Shown: piece after piece, positions 26,302-37,923 of the stretch
Numbering within the stretch: position 1 is the first letter of the stretch
Layout: every line of letters begins with the position of its first letter
Assembly: GCF_001577265.1 (NCBI RefSeq)
Contig: NZ_CP014517.1
Span: 2,099,001 to 2,163,000 of the forward strand
Origin: Variovorax sp. PAMC 28711
Lineage (GTDB): Bacteria > Pseudomonadota > Gammaproteobacteria > Burkholderiales > Burkholderiaceae_C
Reading direction: 5' to 3'
Length of the DNA: 64,000 bases
Translations under genes and position numbers: made by a program
Notes under the pieces: model-generated
Database searches by the model: none
What the model saw: the letters and a program-made list of their open reading frames with translations, nothing else
What the model was told of the DNA's origin: nothing

Positions 26302-27288
26302 TCAGAGCCAGCCGGCCTTCCGAAATCGCCAGTACAAAAAGCCGCAGGTGCCGACGATGAGGCCGAGCGCCATCAGGTACCCGTAACGCCATTTCAGTTC
26401 GGGCATCGCCTCGAAGTTCATGCCCCAGATCCCGGCGAAGGCGGTGCACACCGCGAAGATGGAGGCCCAGGCCGCGAGCCGCTTGGTCACCTCGCCGTCG
26501 GAGATGGTCACCATCGACAGGTTCACGTGGATCGCCGTGCTGATCGTGTCGCGGATCGACTCGATGGAGGCGTTCATGCGTGTCAGATGGTCCACCACGT
26601 CGCGAAAGTATTCCTGCGAGCCCGCGCAGATCTGCGGCACCCGCCCACCATGCAGCTTGCCCGCGCCTTCGAGCAGCGGCGCGACCGCGTGCTTGAGCAC
26701 CATGGCGCGCTGCTTCAGCTCGTACAGATGCTTGATGCTCTCGCGCGGGGCGCCGCCCTGGTCGAAGATCTGCTTCTCGATCGATTCCAACTCCACCTCG
26801 AGCGAATCGATCACCGGAAAATAGCGGTCGACGACCGCATCCATCAGTGCGTAAAGCACGAAGCCAGAGCCGTTGCGCAGCAGCTCGGGCTCGCGCTCGC
26901 AGCGCTCGCGCACACCCAAAAAGCCGGCCTTGCTGCGGCTGCGCACCGAGACCACGTAGTTGCGGCCGACGAACACATCGACCTCGCCCACATTGAAATC
27001 TTCCTCGACCTTGCCGCGTGTCATCACCGGCTCCACCAGGTGCATCACCACGAAGAGCGAGTTGCCGTATTCCTCCACCTTGGGCCGCTGATGGCCGTGG
27101 CTCGCGTCTTCAACGGCCAGCTCGTGCAGCCCGAACTCTTCCTGCAGGGCTGCGAGCTCTTCAGGCACCGGGTCGCTCAGCGCAACCCACACGAAGCAGT
27201 TCGGCCGCGCGACGTAGTCGCTGATGTCCTCGACCTCAATATCGGCCAGCTTGGCCCCGTCTTCGTACGCAACGCAATTGATCAGCAT
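26302..27288 (-). CDS. corA: CorA family magnesium/cobalt transporter
   Basis: A 328-residue channel with a large N-terminal cytoplasmic domain, a long coiled stalk helix (residues about 160-260) and two C-terminal membrane helices. The selectivity motif GMNF is present in GIWGMNFEAMPELKW, and the basic C-terminus RFRKAGWL is cytoplasmic. It mediates Mg2+ uptake as a pentamer. It is flanked on both sides, same strand, by the two paralogous secreted proteins, a context that may link them to cation homeostasis (inference). Confidence 0.93.
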   Translation of the reverse strand: MLINCVAYEDGAKLADIEVEDISDYVARPNCFVWVALSDPVPEELAALQEEFGLHELAVEDASHGHQRPKVEEYGNSLFVVMHLVEPVMTRGKVEEDFNVGEVDVFVGRNYVVSVRSRSKAGFLGVRERCEREPELLRNGSGFVLYALMDAVVDRYFPVIDSLEVELESIEKQIFDQGGAPRESIKHLYELKQRAMVLKHAVAPLLEGAGKLHGGRVPQICAGSQEYFRDVVDHLTRMNASIESIRDTISTAIHVNLSMVTISDGEVTKRLAAWASIFAVCTAFAGIWGMNFEAMPELKWRYGYLMALGLIVGTCGFLYWRFRKAGWL

Positions 27289-27358
27289 CGTGGCTCCGGG
27301 TGGTCGGTGAGCCGCGATTGTCGGCGCGCGCCGCTCGCCGCGCCTTCGGATTCGAGTC

Positions 27359-27865
27359 TTATTCGCGCGTCGACAACAGCGCCGTCGTCTGCCCGCCGCT
27401 GCGCGGCATCGCCGAAGCCATGTCGAAATTCGACGGCCACAGGAACACCGCGCGCGCCGGCTGCCCGATCAGCACGTTGATCGGCTGGGTGAGCGTGAGA
27501 CCGCCCAGCGTCACGTCGACCTCGTAGCTGCCCGGCTCGAGCCGCGCCAGCATCATCGGGCCGGCCGAGGGCACGTCGAGCACCACGTCGCCGTTGTACG
27601 GGTTGCGCACCTTCACGCGGGCGGCGACGGGCAGGTGGTGGTGGCCCTTGTCGTTGACCGCGAACTCGAAACTCGCCGCCCAGCGCGGCGCCACCATGTG
27701 CATGAAGGCCGCCTCGTCTTTCGCGCTGCCGCCGCACATGTACTCGACGCCTTGCGGCGCCATGCGGATCGACGGCGGGATCAGCGACGTTTGCGCCGCT
27801 GCCAAAGTGCCGAACAGCGCGAGCGCTGAAAAAGTGACCGAAGACCGAATCCAGTTTGTGTTCAC
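27359..27865 (-). CDS. Secreted protein of unknown function, paralogue B (upstream of corA)
   Basis: A 168-residue protein with a signal peptide (cleavage near LAAAQT), beginning at a GTG at 27865 preceded by AAGGA, which decides the start. It shares GVEYMCGGSAKDEAAFM and VAPRWAASFEFA with the protein at 25774-26226, and the same C-terminal layout (MMLARLEPGSYEVDV). Its extra C-terminal tail (AMPRSGGQTTALLSTRE) is unmatched. A CGG in place of SGG adds one cysteine. Function unknown. Confidence 0.75.
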   Translation of the reverse strand: MNTNWIRSSVTFSALALFGTLAAAQTSLIPPSIRMAPQGVEYMCGGSAKDEAAFMHMVAPRWAASFEFAVNDKGHHHLPVAARVKVRNPYNGDVVLDVPSAGPMMLARLEPGSYEVDVTLGGLTLTQPINVLIGQPARAVFLWPSNFDMASAMPRSGGQTTALLSTRE

Positions 27866-27935
27866 GTGAAGTCCTTGCTGGCGAGGATTCTTCAGTGGCA
27901 AGGACCGGGCCAGGGAGAGCACAAACACCGAGACG

Positions 27936-27980
27936 CTATTTTTTTGATAGCAACTGGCGCGGCAGGCGTCGGACGCGGGA
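27936..27980. repeat. Hairpin element resembling a Comamonadaceae dispersed repeat
   Basis: GCTAT and ATAGC flank a T-rich 7-base loop, followed by AACTGGCGC and a GC-rich stretch. From memory, short elements of this shape (GCTAT...ATAGC-xxCTxGCGC) recur between genes in Acidovorax/Polaromonas-type genomes. I see only this copy here, so the identity is tentative. Confidence 0.35.
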
Positions 27981-28032
27981 GCCGTAGGGGGTCGCCGGTT
28001 CGCCGTATTGCCAAGTGCTTTCCATCGACTCT

Positions 28033-29166
28033 TCAAACGGCTTTCGTCGCTCTGTACAAAGCCCGCACCAGATCCGATTGCGTGATGATTCCGACCAGGC
28101 GCTTGTCACGATCGATGATCGGAATGTGATGGTGCCCATCTTCCGAGAAAAGCGGTACGAGTTCCGCCACCGCGCGGTCTTCGCTGGCGATGCGCACCTC
28201 GCGCGTCATGATCTGGCCGACGGTCTCAGGCTTGTCCGAATGCACGGCACCCTCTCTGCGGATCAGCGAACGAAGTCGCTGCCCGATGCCCTCGGTCCGC
28301 TCGAATCCGGCGTGCTCGAGAAAGTCGGCCACGGTCACGATGCCGACCACGCGGCGCGAGCGATCCGTGACCGGGAGCGCCTTGATCCGCCGCTCACGCA
28401 TCAGCGCCCACGCTTCGTCAAGCCGGTCGCCGAACTGGGCCGCCAATGGCTCCCGCGACATGATGTCGCGACACATGAGGTTGCCGAAATTGCGCTCGTA
28501 GGCTGCGGTTTCTGCGAAGCGCAGCAGGTCGCCAAGATCGTCGCGGCTCACATCCAGGAACTGGTTGTAGTGCGCGAGCGCGGCGTCGAGGTCCGCTTCG
28601 CTGAATCGCCCCAACGGCGTTGCGGAGGGAAGCGGTCTTGCCTGACCGTGCGGATAGCGCCGACCGGTCGCGGTGTTGTACAGAATGCCGCCTGCGACCA
28701 GCAGCACCGAGTTCGCCAGCATCGGAAAGACGGCGAAGTGCCAGTTCGCGGCACTCATGGCTGCAAGCAGTGCAGTGGCTCCACCAGGGGGATGCAGGCA
28801 TCGCAGCGAGAACATGAGGGCGATGGCCAAAGCGACCGCTGCTGCGCCAGCCCACGCCGGATCGGGGATCAAGACGGCGCAGGCCGAGCCAACCAGCGCT
28901 GACAAGACATTCCCACCGATCACCGCCCAAGGTTGGGCCAGCGGACTGGCGGGAACCGCAAACACCAGCACGGCGCTCGCGCCCAGAGGCGCTGCAAGCC
29001 AGAAAGCTTCAGGACGGGCGAAGCCGGCCCACCACCGCGCGAGCAACGCCGTTGCCAGGATTCCCAAGCCAGCGCCCAGAATGACCCGGAACCGTTCACG
29101 CCACCCGACGCGCGTGCGAGCGGGCCAGAACTGCCCAACGACATCGACGATTCTTCTAGCGAACAT
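28033..29166 (-). CDS. HPP family membrane protein with two CBS domains
   Basis: A 377-residue protein. The N-terminal HPP domain has four or five membrane helices and the name-giving motif in RCLHPPGGATALLAA. A linker follows, then a CBS pair (IMSREPLAAQFGDRLDEAWALM... and IMTREVRIASEDRAVAELV...HHIPIIDRDKRLVGIITQSDLV). CBS pairs bind adenine nucleotides and gate partner domains. HPP proteins have been linked to nitrite transport in plants and cyanobacteria; the bacterial role here is unknown. It shares a region with universal stress proteins. Confidence 0.87.
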   Translation of the reverse strand: MFARRIVDVVGQFWPARTRVGWRERFRVILGAGLGILATALLARWWAGFARPEAFWLAAPLGASAVLVFAVPASPLAQPWAVIGGNVLSALVGSACAVLIPDPAWAGAAAVALAIALMFSLRCLHPPGGATALLAAMSAANWHFAVFPMLANSVLLVAGGILYNTATGRRYPHGQARPLPSATPLGRFSEADLDAALAHYNQFLDVSRDDLGDLLRFAETAAYERNFGNLMCRDIMSREPLAAQFGDRLDEAWALMRERRIKALPVTDRSRRVVGIVTVADFLEHAGFERTEGIGQRLRSLIRREGAVHSDKPETVGQIMTREVRIASEDRAVAELVPLFSEDGHHHIPIIDRDKRLVGIITQSDLVRALYRATKAV

Positions 29167-29277
29167 CTTCTGGACCGACTGACAAAACGACAGCTTAATG
29201 CGCGAACCGTGCCGGTGTCGGGGGCTCGCCTGGCGTTCTTTGTCCAGCTGATGCGCTTGTCGGCAGGCGAACGGTCG

Positions 29278-30159
29278 TCATGCAGTCGTCCCGACCAGAT
29301 GCCCCTCGGCCTTCGCGTCGATGCGCCAATCGTGCGGCACCAGGAGGAGGTCTCCGCTCGACCACCACAGCACGCGTTGTGCGACGCTGCCCAGCAGGAA
29401 GTCAGAGAAGCCCGAACGCCGACGTTTGCCAACCACCAGAAGCTCTGCGTTGGCATGTTGCTGCTGAATCACGGCCTGGCGCGCTGCATCCCCCTTGCCG
29501 ATGGCGGCGACCACGCGGTTGCGGCGCGCCGTCGACGAGTCGCTCAGCCAGAACAAGCGCTCGCGTGCTTCGAGCATGCTCTCGTGCCGGTAGGCCTTCA
29601 TCGCTTGCTCCGACACATCCGCGTACCGCAGCTTGCCTTCGTGCATCGTGTTCAATGCATGGAACAACTCGACTTGCGCATGGCCATCGAGGGACCAGGC
29701 CAACTTCACCAGAAGCTTGGACTCGGGCGTGAAATCGACCGCCACGAGGATGTGTCGATAGCGATGAAATGCCTCCAGTCGGGCCAGCAGGATCGGGCAA
29801 CGGACAGCGCGCTGCAAGCGCTCGATGGGTTGGCCGCAGAAGAACGCCGTGACTGAGCGTTCACGATGCTCGCCGATGACCAGCAGATCGGCCCATCGGG
29901 CTTCTGCGGCCACCGCGTGCAGGTGGCCGCTGGTGTCGACCACGTGCTTCACCAGAATGTCGAAGCGTGTACGGATCTCCGCGGCGAGTCGTCTGACATC
30001 GTCGTGCATGTCGGCGTTTTGAGAAGGCAGCCAATCCTTGGGCGCATACATGATCTTCAGCAGCGCGCGATGCTGCGCTGCGAGCATTGCGGCACGGATG
30101 ACGGTGCGGTTGCCCTGCGCGGAAAGATCGGTGATGGCGAGGATGGATTGAAGCTTCAT
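29278..30159 (-). CDS. Tandem universal stress protein
   Basis: A 293-residue protein with two USP domains. The first (about 1-140) starts MKLQSILAITDLSAQGN. The second starts YRHILVAVDFTPESKLL and ends with the ATP-binding-type loop VVGKRRRSGFSDFLLGSVAQRVLWWSSGDLLLVP, in which GKxxxxGxxxxxLGS is nearly complete. GGAGAACA precedes the ATG at 30159. It is a paralogue of the protein at 31342-32268, from which it is separated by a gene-free stretch and a Rnk-like gene. Confidence 0.88.
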   Translation of the reverse strand: MKLQSILAITDLSAQGNRTVIRAAMLAAQHRALLKIMYAPKDWLPSQNADMHDDVRRLAAEIRTRFDILVKHVVDTSGHLHAVAAEARWADLLVIGEHRERSVTAFFCGQPIERLQRAVRCPILLARLEAFHRYRHILVAVDFTPESKLLVKLAWSLDGHAQVELFHALNTMHEGKLRYADVSEQAMKAYRHESMLEARERLFWLSDSSTARRNRVVAAIGKGDAARQAVIQQQHANAELLVVGKRRRSGFSDFLLGSVAQRVLWWSSGDLLLVPHDWRIDAKAEGHLVGTTA

Positions 30160-30431
30160 TGTTGTTCTCCTGTAGGCGAGGGGCGGCAGAGGCGGTGGCG
30201 GCAAGCGCCAGCCGTGCTCGACTTGTCTGCACGCTGATAAGGGGCAAGGGCGATCGCGTCGAACGGAGTCCGCGCGGAGAATCCGGATCGCTAACGCTGG
30301 GCTGGTGCCCGACGGTCGATGGATGGCGCTGGAAGGGGGAGGCTGACCGCCGGGCTCAGGAAAGTGCGAGGGTCTGTGGTGACCCGGCAGTGGGTCGAAC
30401 GAACGTCAAGGCGCGCGATGTGGTCATCGCC

Positions 30432-30464
30432 CACAGTCCGAGGCCGACCTGGCCTCGGACTGTG
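30432..30464. repeat. Perfect 14-bp stem-loop in a gene-free region
   Basis: CACAGTCCGAGGCC pairs fully with GGCCTCGGACTGTG around a 5-base loop. There is no T run beside it, and it is not adjacent to a gene end. It may be an isolated terminator, a small RNA part, or a protein site. Confidence 0.7.
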
Positions 30465-30732
30465 TAAACGATGTGCGCCTGGGTTTGCATGCATTCAGTC
30501 TATGGGACCCCAGTGCTTCAGGTATCCGCTCCGATCATTCTGGCAAGGAAGGTGGGGCCATGCCTTGCCCCGGGCGGCTCTCGCCACCTAGACTCGCGCC
30601 ATGCGAACCCCGCTCTCCTGCTGTCGCCTCGACGCTTTCACGACGATCTTGCCTTGTGCGGCGAGCCTCCGATCGTGCGTTTGGTGCCAGGTGGTCACGC
30701 TGGGACTTCGACAGCCGGCCGCACATCCTTGA

Positions 30733-30789
30733 GCCCGGCGATCCACTCCACCTTTCTGCGCAATCACTGATCGCCGGGCACCTGCCCCG
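30733..30789. repeat. 11-bp inverted repeat upstream of the Rnk-like gene
   Basis: GCCCGGCGATC (30733-30743) pairs with GATCGCCGGGC (30779-30789) across 35 bases. It lies 55 bases before the Rnk-like start and could form a structured 5' leader. Confidence 0.55.
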
Positions 30790-30843
30790 CGCGACAGTGG
30801 GCGACCGCCCGTGCGGCGTCTGCGAATTCGAATGGAGTGCGTC

Positions 30844-31245
30844 ATGCATGCAACGATTCACGGCGAGCGAATGCTCACCGAACTGGATTTCTCACGTCTC
30901 GCCAAGTTGTACGGCGGCCAGCTGCCGGCCGACCTGGCAGACCTCTTGTCGGGCACCGAAGTCGTGCCGTCGCGCGATGTGTCAGCCGATCTCGTCACGA
31001 TGTATTCACAGGTCGAACTGGTCGATGCCCACACGCTGCGCCGGCAGAAGCTGACGATCTGTTTTCCAGGCGACGCCGAGCCTGCCGCCGGTTTCATTTC
31101 CGTGCTCTCCCCCGTCGGCCTCAGCCTGATCGGCTTGCGCGAAGGTGCGGTCGCGCGATGGCTGACGCCCAGCGGCGAGGCGTGCTCGGCAGAGGTGGTG
31201 TCCGTCCTCTTCCAACCCGAGGCCAGCGGCGACTACACGACGTAG
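30844..31245 (+). CDS. Rnk-like GreA/GreB C-terminal domain protein
   Basis: A 133-residue protein resembling the regulator of nucleoside diphosphate kinase: a short helical N-terminus and a GreA/GreB-C (FKBP-like) domain from about residue 50, with VTMYSQVELVDAHTLRRQKLTICFP and ISVLSPVGLSLIGLREG. Rnk binds RNA polymerase near the secondary channel but lacks the long Gre coiled coil. GGAG six bases before the ATG at 30844 decides the start; upstream ATGs lack one. Context is stress genes on both sides. Confidence 0.83.
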   Translation: MHATIHGERMLTELDFSRLAKLYGGQLPADLADLLSGTEVVPSRDVSADLVTMYSQVELVDAHTLRRQKLTICFPGDAEPAAGFISVLSPVGLSLIGLREGAVARWLTPSGEACSAEVVSVLFQPEASGDYTT

Positions 31246-31341
31246 AACGCTGCGGCGCCGTCGCGCTCATCCGTGACTTCACACGCCCGTCCAGGCCATG
31301 GACAGGCGCGCTCACCCATTTCCGAATGAGGACCCCCTTCG

Positions 31342-32268
31342 ATGCACTACAAGACCATTCTCGCGGTCACCGATCTTTCAGCATCGGGAAACGAAGCCGT
31401 CCAACGTGCGGCCGTCGTCGCTGCCAATTGCGGGGCCGAACTCCGGTTGATGTATGTCCCGGTTGCTGACAATCCGGTGTGGCCTTACTACGGCGCTCAT
31501 CTGAGCGAGCTTGCTCGCACCGTCGCCAGCGCGGCCGGGCTCTCCGTGAGGGTGGCTCGCCGTTGCGGAGCCTCCCCGGAGGACATCGCAGCCGAGGCGA
31601 ACTGCGCCGACTTGCTGGTGTCCACGTATCGACGCGAGCGCCAAGTCGGAACCTTCTTCAAGGGCGAATGGCACCAGCGTGTCATGCGACTGACGCGTTG
31701 TCCTTTGCTCTTGACGCGCTCGAAAGGACGCTTGCCTTACGCCAAGATTGTGGTGGCCGTCGATTTCACGGAGGCCGCTCGGCATCTCGTGGTGCACGCG
31801 GGCCGAGTGGATGATCGTGCGGCGCTTGAGTTGTTCCACGCGATCAGCAGGACGGACGAGGCCAAGCTTCGCTCCGCAGACGTTTCGTGGGACGTGGTCA
31901 AGGCATTCCGTGAACATCAGGAGGCTCAAGCCCGAAGCCGCCTCGATGCACTGGCGCTGTCGGTCGACACCGGCGGGCGGGCACCGGGCCTCTCGACGGG
32001 CAGTGGCGAACCGGGACGCCAGACGTCACTGCATCAACAGGCCAGCGGGGCAGCACTGATCGTCGTCGGAAAGGCGCGGCGCTCGGTCGCCATGGAGTTT
32101 TTATGCGGGGCGGTTTCCAGTCGCGTTCTCGCTTGGTCAACATCGGACGTGCTGATCGTGCCGCACGACCGGCGGTCCTCCACCCGTGCCGCAGCGAAGC
32201 GGCGCATTGCCGCTGAAATGGGAGACGGACAAGGCGCTTACCTGCCAGGCAGGCAGCGGATTCTGTGA
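31342..32268 (+). CDS. Tandem universal stress protein
   Basis: A 308-residue protein with two USP domains: MHYKTILAVTDLSASGNEAVQRAAV, then YAKIVVAVDFTEAARHLVVHA. The end of domain two is VVGKARRSVAMEFLCGAVSSRVLAWSTSDVLIVPHD, where the GxxxG part of the ATP loop is altered. It is clearly paralogous to 29278-30159. It begins 96 bases after the Rnk-like gene and may share its transcript. A stress or hypoxia role is inferred from the family. Confidence 0.88.
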   Translation: MHYKTILAVTDLSASGNEAVQRAAVVAANCGAELRLMYVPVADNPVWPYYGAHLSELARTVASAAGLSVRVARRCGASPEDIAAEANCADLLVSTYRRERQVGTFFKGEWHQRVMRLTRCPLLLTRSKGRLPYAKIVVAVDFTEAARHLVVHAGRVDDRAALELFHAISRTDEAKLRSADVSWDVVKAFREHQEAQARSRLDALALSVDTGGRAPGLSTGSGEPGRQTSLHQQASGAALIVVGKARRSVAMEFLCGAVSSRVLAWSTSDVLIVPHDRRSSTRAAAKRRIAAEMGDGQGAYLPGRQRIL

Positions 32269-32295
32269 ACGCGCGCAATCTCTTTTCGCGGCACT

Positions 32296-34929
<2,634 letters not shown>

Positions 34930-36036
34930 TTAAATCCGCATCGGCATGACGACGTACTTGAAGCTCGCGTTCTCGGGAATCGTGAGCAGTGCCGAACTGT
35001 TCGAGTCGGCCAGGTCCAGCTGGACCATGTCCTGGCCCATGTTGGCCAGCGCATCGATCAGGTAGGTGACGTTGAAGCCGATCTCGATGGCCTCGCCGCC
35101 GTAGTCGATGTCGAGCTCGTCGACGGCCTCTTCCTGCTCGGCATTGTTCGATGCGATGCGCAAGGTGCCGGGTTCGAGGTTCAGGCGCACGCCCTTGAAC
35201 TTCTCGCTGGTCAGGATGGCGGTGCGTTGCAGGCTGGCGAGCAGCGGTGCGCGGCCGAGCGTGACGGTGTTCTTGTGGTTCTTCGGAATCACGCGGTTGT
35301 AGTCGGGGAACTTGCCCTCGACCAGCTTGGTGACGAACTCCATGCCGCCGAAGCTGAACTTCGCCTGGTTGTTGGCGAACTGCATCTCGATCGCGCCTTC
35401 GGCGTCGGACAGCAGGCGCTGCATTTCGAGCACCGTCTTGCGCGGCAGGATCACTTCTTGGCGCGGCACTTCGACGTCGAGCGTGGCGGAGGCGAAGGCC
35501 AGGCGGTGGCCGTCGGTCGCGACCAGGCTCAGTTGCTTGCCTTCGGCCACGAACAGGATGCCGTTGAGGTAATAACGGATGTCGTGCACCGCCATCGCGA
35601 ACGACACTTGCGAGAGCAGGTCCTTGAGTGTTTTCTGCGGCACGCTGAACACGGGGCCGAAGTTGGCGGCTTCCTGCACCAGCGGGAAGTCTTCGGCCGG
35701 CAGCGACTGCAGCGTGAAGCGGCTCTTGCCACCCTTGAGCACCAGCTTGGCAGCCGACGATTCGAGGCTCACGGTCTGGTCGGCCGGCATGGTGCGCAGG
35801 ATGTCGATGAGCTTGCGCGCACCGATGGTCGTCGTGAAGTTGCCCTCGTCACCGCCGAGTTCGGCCGTCGTGCGGATCTGGATTTCCAGATCGCTCGTGG
35901 TGAGCTGCAACTGGCCGCCCGTCTTGCGGATCAGCACATTGGCCAGGATCGGCAGCGTGTGGCGGCGCTCGACAATGCCGGCGACGGACTGCAGCGCGGC
36001 GAGGACTTTGTCTTGGGTTGCCTTCAGGACGATCAT
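34930..36036 (-). CDS. dnaN: DNA polymerase III beta subunit (sliding clamp)
   Basis: Processivity clamp of 368 residues, three beta-clamp domains. It starts MIVLKATQDKVLAALQSV and contains RHTLPILANVLI, and it ends with the usual YVVMPMRI. It lies 50 bases downstream of dnaA, with AGGAAGAGG before the start. Confidence 0.97.
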   Translation of the reverse strand: MIVLKATQDKVLAALQSVAGIVERRHTLPILANVLIRKTGGQLQLTTSDLEIQIRTTAELGGDEGNFTTTIGARKLIDILRTMPADQTVSLESSAAKLVLKGGKSRFTLQSLPAEDFPLVQEAANFGPVFSVPQKTLKDLLSQVSFAMAVHDIRYYLNGILFVAEGKQLSLVATDGHRLAFASATLDVEVPRQEVILPRKTVLEMQRLLSDAEGAIEMQFANNQAKFSFGGMEFVTKLVEGKFPDYNRVIPKNHKNTVTLGRAPLLASLQRTAILTSEKFKGVRLNLEPGTLRIASNNAEQEEAVDELDIDYGGEAIEIGFNVTYLIDALANMGQDMVQLDLADSNSSALLTIPENASFKYVVMPMRI

Positions 36037-36086
36037 GTTTACCTCTTCCTATCTTTTTTGGATGCGTTGCCTTGCGTCGAAACGCT

Positions 36087-37466
36087 TCAGCCTTTTAAGG
36101 TCTGCTCGAGCACGTGCAGTTGCTGGTTCAGTTCGGTGAGCTGCTGGCGCTCGCCCGAAATCTTGCGCACCGCATGCAGCACCGTCGTGTGATCGCGGCC
36201 CCCGAACAGCTCGCCAATTTCCGGCAGGCTCTTCTGGGTCAGCTCTTTGGCCAGGTACATCGCAATCTGGCGCGGCCGCGCGATGCTGGCCGGGCGCTTC
36301 TTGCTGTACATGTCGGCGACCTTGATCTTGTAGTAGTCGGCTACCGTCTTCTGGATGTTTTCCACAGAGATCTGGCGATTCTGGATCGACAGCAAATCGC
36401 GCAGCGCTTCGCGCGCCAGGGCGATCGAAATCTCTTTCTGGTTGAAGCGCGAGTACGCGAGGATCTTGCGCAGCGCGCCTTCGAGTTCACGCACGTTCGA
36501 GCGCACGTTCTTGGCGACGAAGAAGGCCACCTCTTCGGGCATCTCGACCGATTCGACGCGCGCCTTGTTGATCAGGATCGCCACGCGCATTTCGAGCTCG
36601 GGCGGCTCGATGGCCACCGTCAGGCCCGAATCGAAACGCGACACCAGCCGCTCGTGGATGTCGGCCAGGCCCTTCGGATAGGTGTCGCTGGTCATCACGA
36701 TGTGCGACTTCTTGGCGAGCAGCGCCTCGAATGCATTGAAGAATTCTTCCTGCGTCCGGTCCTTGTTGGCGAAGAACTGGACGTCGTCAATGAGGAGCAG
36801 ATCGAGCGAGTGGTAGCGCTCCTTGAACTCGTCGAAAGTCTTGCGCTGGTAGGCCTTGACCACATCCGACACGAACTGCTCCGCGTGGATGTAGAGAACT
36901 TTGGAATCGGGCCGGTCGGCCAGCAGGCGATTGCCCACGGCGTGCATCAAGTGGGTCTTGCCCAGGCCGACCCCGCCGTAGATGAAAAGCGGGTTGTAGA
37001 GGTGGCCCGGCATGCCGGCCACGTGCATCGCCGCAGCGCGCGCCATGCGGTTGGCGGTGCCCTCGACCAGCGTGTCGAAAGTGAGCCCGGAGTTGAGGCG
37101 GTTCTTGAACGCGGCCGCTGCCGGATCTTCGCCCTGGCCAGCCACGTCGCGCGGCACATCTGTTTCAGACATCACTGCCATTGGCGCAGCACGGGCGGGC
37201 GCCTCGCGCTGAGCGAGCGCTAACTCAACGATGACGGGCTGGCCGTACATCTTCTCGGCCATGGAGGCGATCTTGCCTGCGTACTGGGCGCGAATCCAGT
37301 CGAGCTTGAAGCGGTTGGCGACGAACACCGTGATGCGTGACAGGTCGTCCGCGACGTGTGCCGTCAGCGGCTTGATCCAGGTATTGAACTGCTGTTCCGA
37401 CAGCTCTTGCGCGAGTTGGTCAACGCAGGCTTGCCAGAGGCTTGCACCGATGCCGTCAGTCGACAT
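36087..37466 (-). CDS. dnaA: Chromosomal replication initiator DnaA
   Basis: AAA+ initiator of 459 residues. Domain I starts [21 protein letters not shown]. Walker A is [13 protein letters not shown], Walker B is [13 protein letters not shown], and the domain IV DnaA-box-binding signature is [15 protein letters not shown]. It opens oriC DNA and regulates its own gene. The start ATG at 37466 faces the intergenic region with DnaA boxes. Confidence 0.98.
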   Translation of the reverse strand: MSTDGIGASLWQACVDQLAQELSEQQFNTWIKPLTAHVADDLSRITVFVANRFKLDWIRAQYAGKIASMAEKMYGQPVIVELALAQREAPARAAPMAVMSETDVPRDVAGQGEDPAAAAFKNRLNSGLTFDTLVEGTANRMARAAAMHVAGMPGHLYNPLFIYGGVGLGKTHLMHAVGNRLLADRPDSKVLYIHAEQFVSDVVKAYQRKTFDEFKERYHSLDLLLIDDVQFFANKDRTQEEFFNAFEALLAKKSHIVMTSDTYPKGLADIHERLVSRFDSGLTVAIEPPELEMRVAILINKARVESVEMPEEVAFFVAKNVRSNVRELEGALRKILAYSRFNQKEISIALAREALRDLLSIQNRQISVENIQKTVADYYKIKVADMYSKKRPASIARPRQIAMYLAKELTQKSLPEIGELFGGRDHTTVLHAVRKISGERQQLTELNQQLHVLEQTLKG

Positions 37467-37515
37467 GGGTGCTTGAAAATGTAGGGAATCCCGCGGGCAT
37501 CTCTCGTTCTTTATA

Positions 37516-37524
37516 TTGTGGATA
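37516..37524 (-). promoter_or_regulatory. Near-consensus DnaA box
   Basis: Read on the minus strand this is ATATCCACA, eight of nine bases of TTATCCACA, in an AT-rich stretch 50 bases upstream of dnaA. Confidence 0.6.
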
Positions 37525-37566
37525 TTCTTGCCGCAAGGCAGCCCGGCATTCTAACTTGTCAAAACC

Positions 37567-37575
37567 TTATCCACA
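37567..37575 (+). promoter_or_regulatory. Consensus DnaA box
   Basis: TTATCCACA, a perfect DnaA box 101 bases upstream of the dnaA start, likely for origin firing and dnaA autoregulation. Confidence 0.8.
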
Positions 37576-37762
37576 TGGCGCCTGACCGTCACGAAACCGT
37601 TGCGGAATGGTGCCAATATTGTCGCTCTCTCAAATGTTTGCGATAATCGCGGGTTTCCCTGAAAAGCTCTTGAGCGTTTCGGGGTAAGAACGTCAGAAAG
37701 ACATCGAGTCACCCACCTGCCGGCGCAATCGTTCATCGGCACGGTTCATCAGGAAAAGCATC

Positions 37763-37897
37763 ATGAAACGCACTTACCAAGCATCCAAAGTCCGCCGCGC
37801 CCGTACCCACGGCTTCCTCGTTCGCATGAAGACCCGCGGTGGTCGCGCCGTGATCAACGCACGCCGCGCCAAGGGCCGCAAGCGCCTGGCCGTCTGA
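37763..37897 (+). CDS. rpmH: 50S ribosomal protein L34
   Basis: A 44-residue basic protein, [20 protein letters not shown] to KGRKRLAV, of canonical length. AGGAAAAG lies before the ATG. It is the first gene rightward from the origin, 26 bases before rnpA. Confidence 0.97.
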   Translation: MKRTYQASKVRRARTHGFLVRMKTRGGRAVINARRAKGRKRLAV

Positions 37898-37923
37898 CGT
37901 CAGACAGCGCGCCTTTGCCGGAC

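Larger units (their letters stand above)
30160..30843. other. Gene-free region between the universal stress protein and Rnk-like genes
   Basis: 684 bases with no credible gene: the open frames here have odd composition and no family features. It must hold the divergent promoters of both neighbours, but I could not place -10/-35 or FNR-type boxes. It contains a perfect 14-bp stem-loop (30432-30464) and an 11-bp inverted repeat (30733-30743 with 30779-30789), listed separately. Confidence 0.7.
37467..37762. other. Putative replication origin (oriC) between dnaA and rpmH
   Basis: 296 bases between divergent dnaA and rpmH. It has a consensus DnaA box TTATCCACA at 37567-37575 and a near-consensus box (ATATCCACA on the minus strand) at 37516-37524 within an AT-richer patch. 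Gene order and the switch in coding strand support the origin, and the dnaA and rpmH promoters must also lie here. Only two good boxes are visible, fewer than in many origins, so part of oriC may be elsewhere. Confidence 0.6.

Noticed and set aside
30473..31054. 193-codon frame in the gene-free region and over the Rnk-like gene
   Set aside because: No family resemblance, overlaps the well-supported Rnk-like gene in another frame, and no Shine-Dalgarno.
36358..36366. TTTTCCACA inside dnaA as an extra DnaA box
   Set aside because: One mismatch at a conserved position and within conserved dnaA coding sequence; likely chance.
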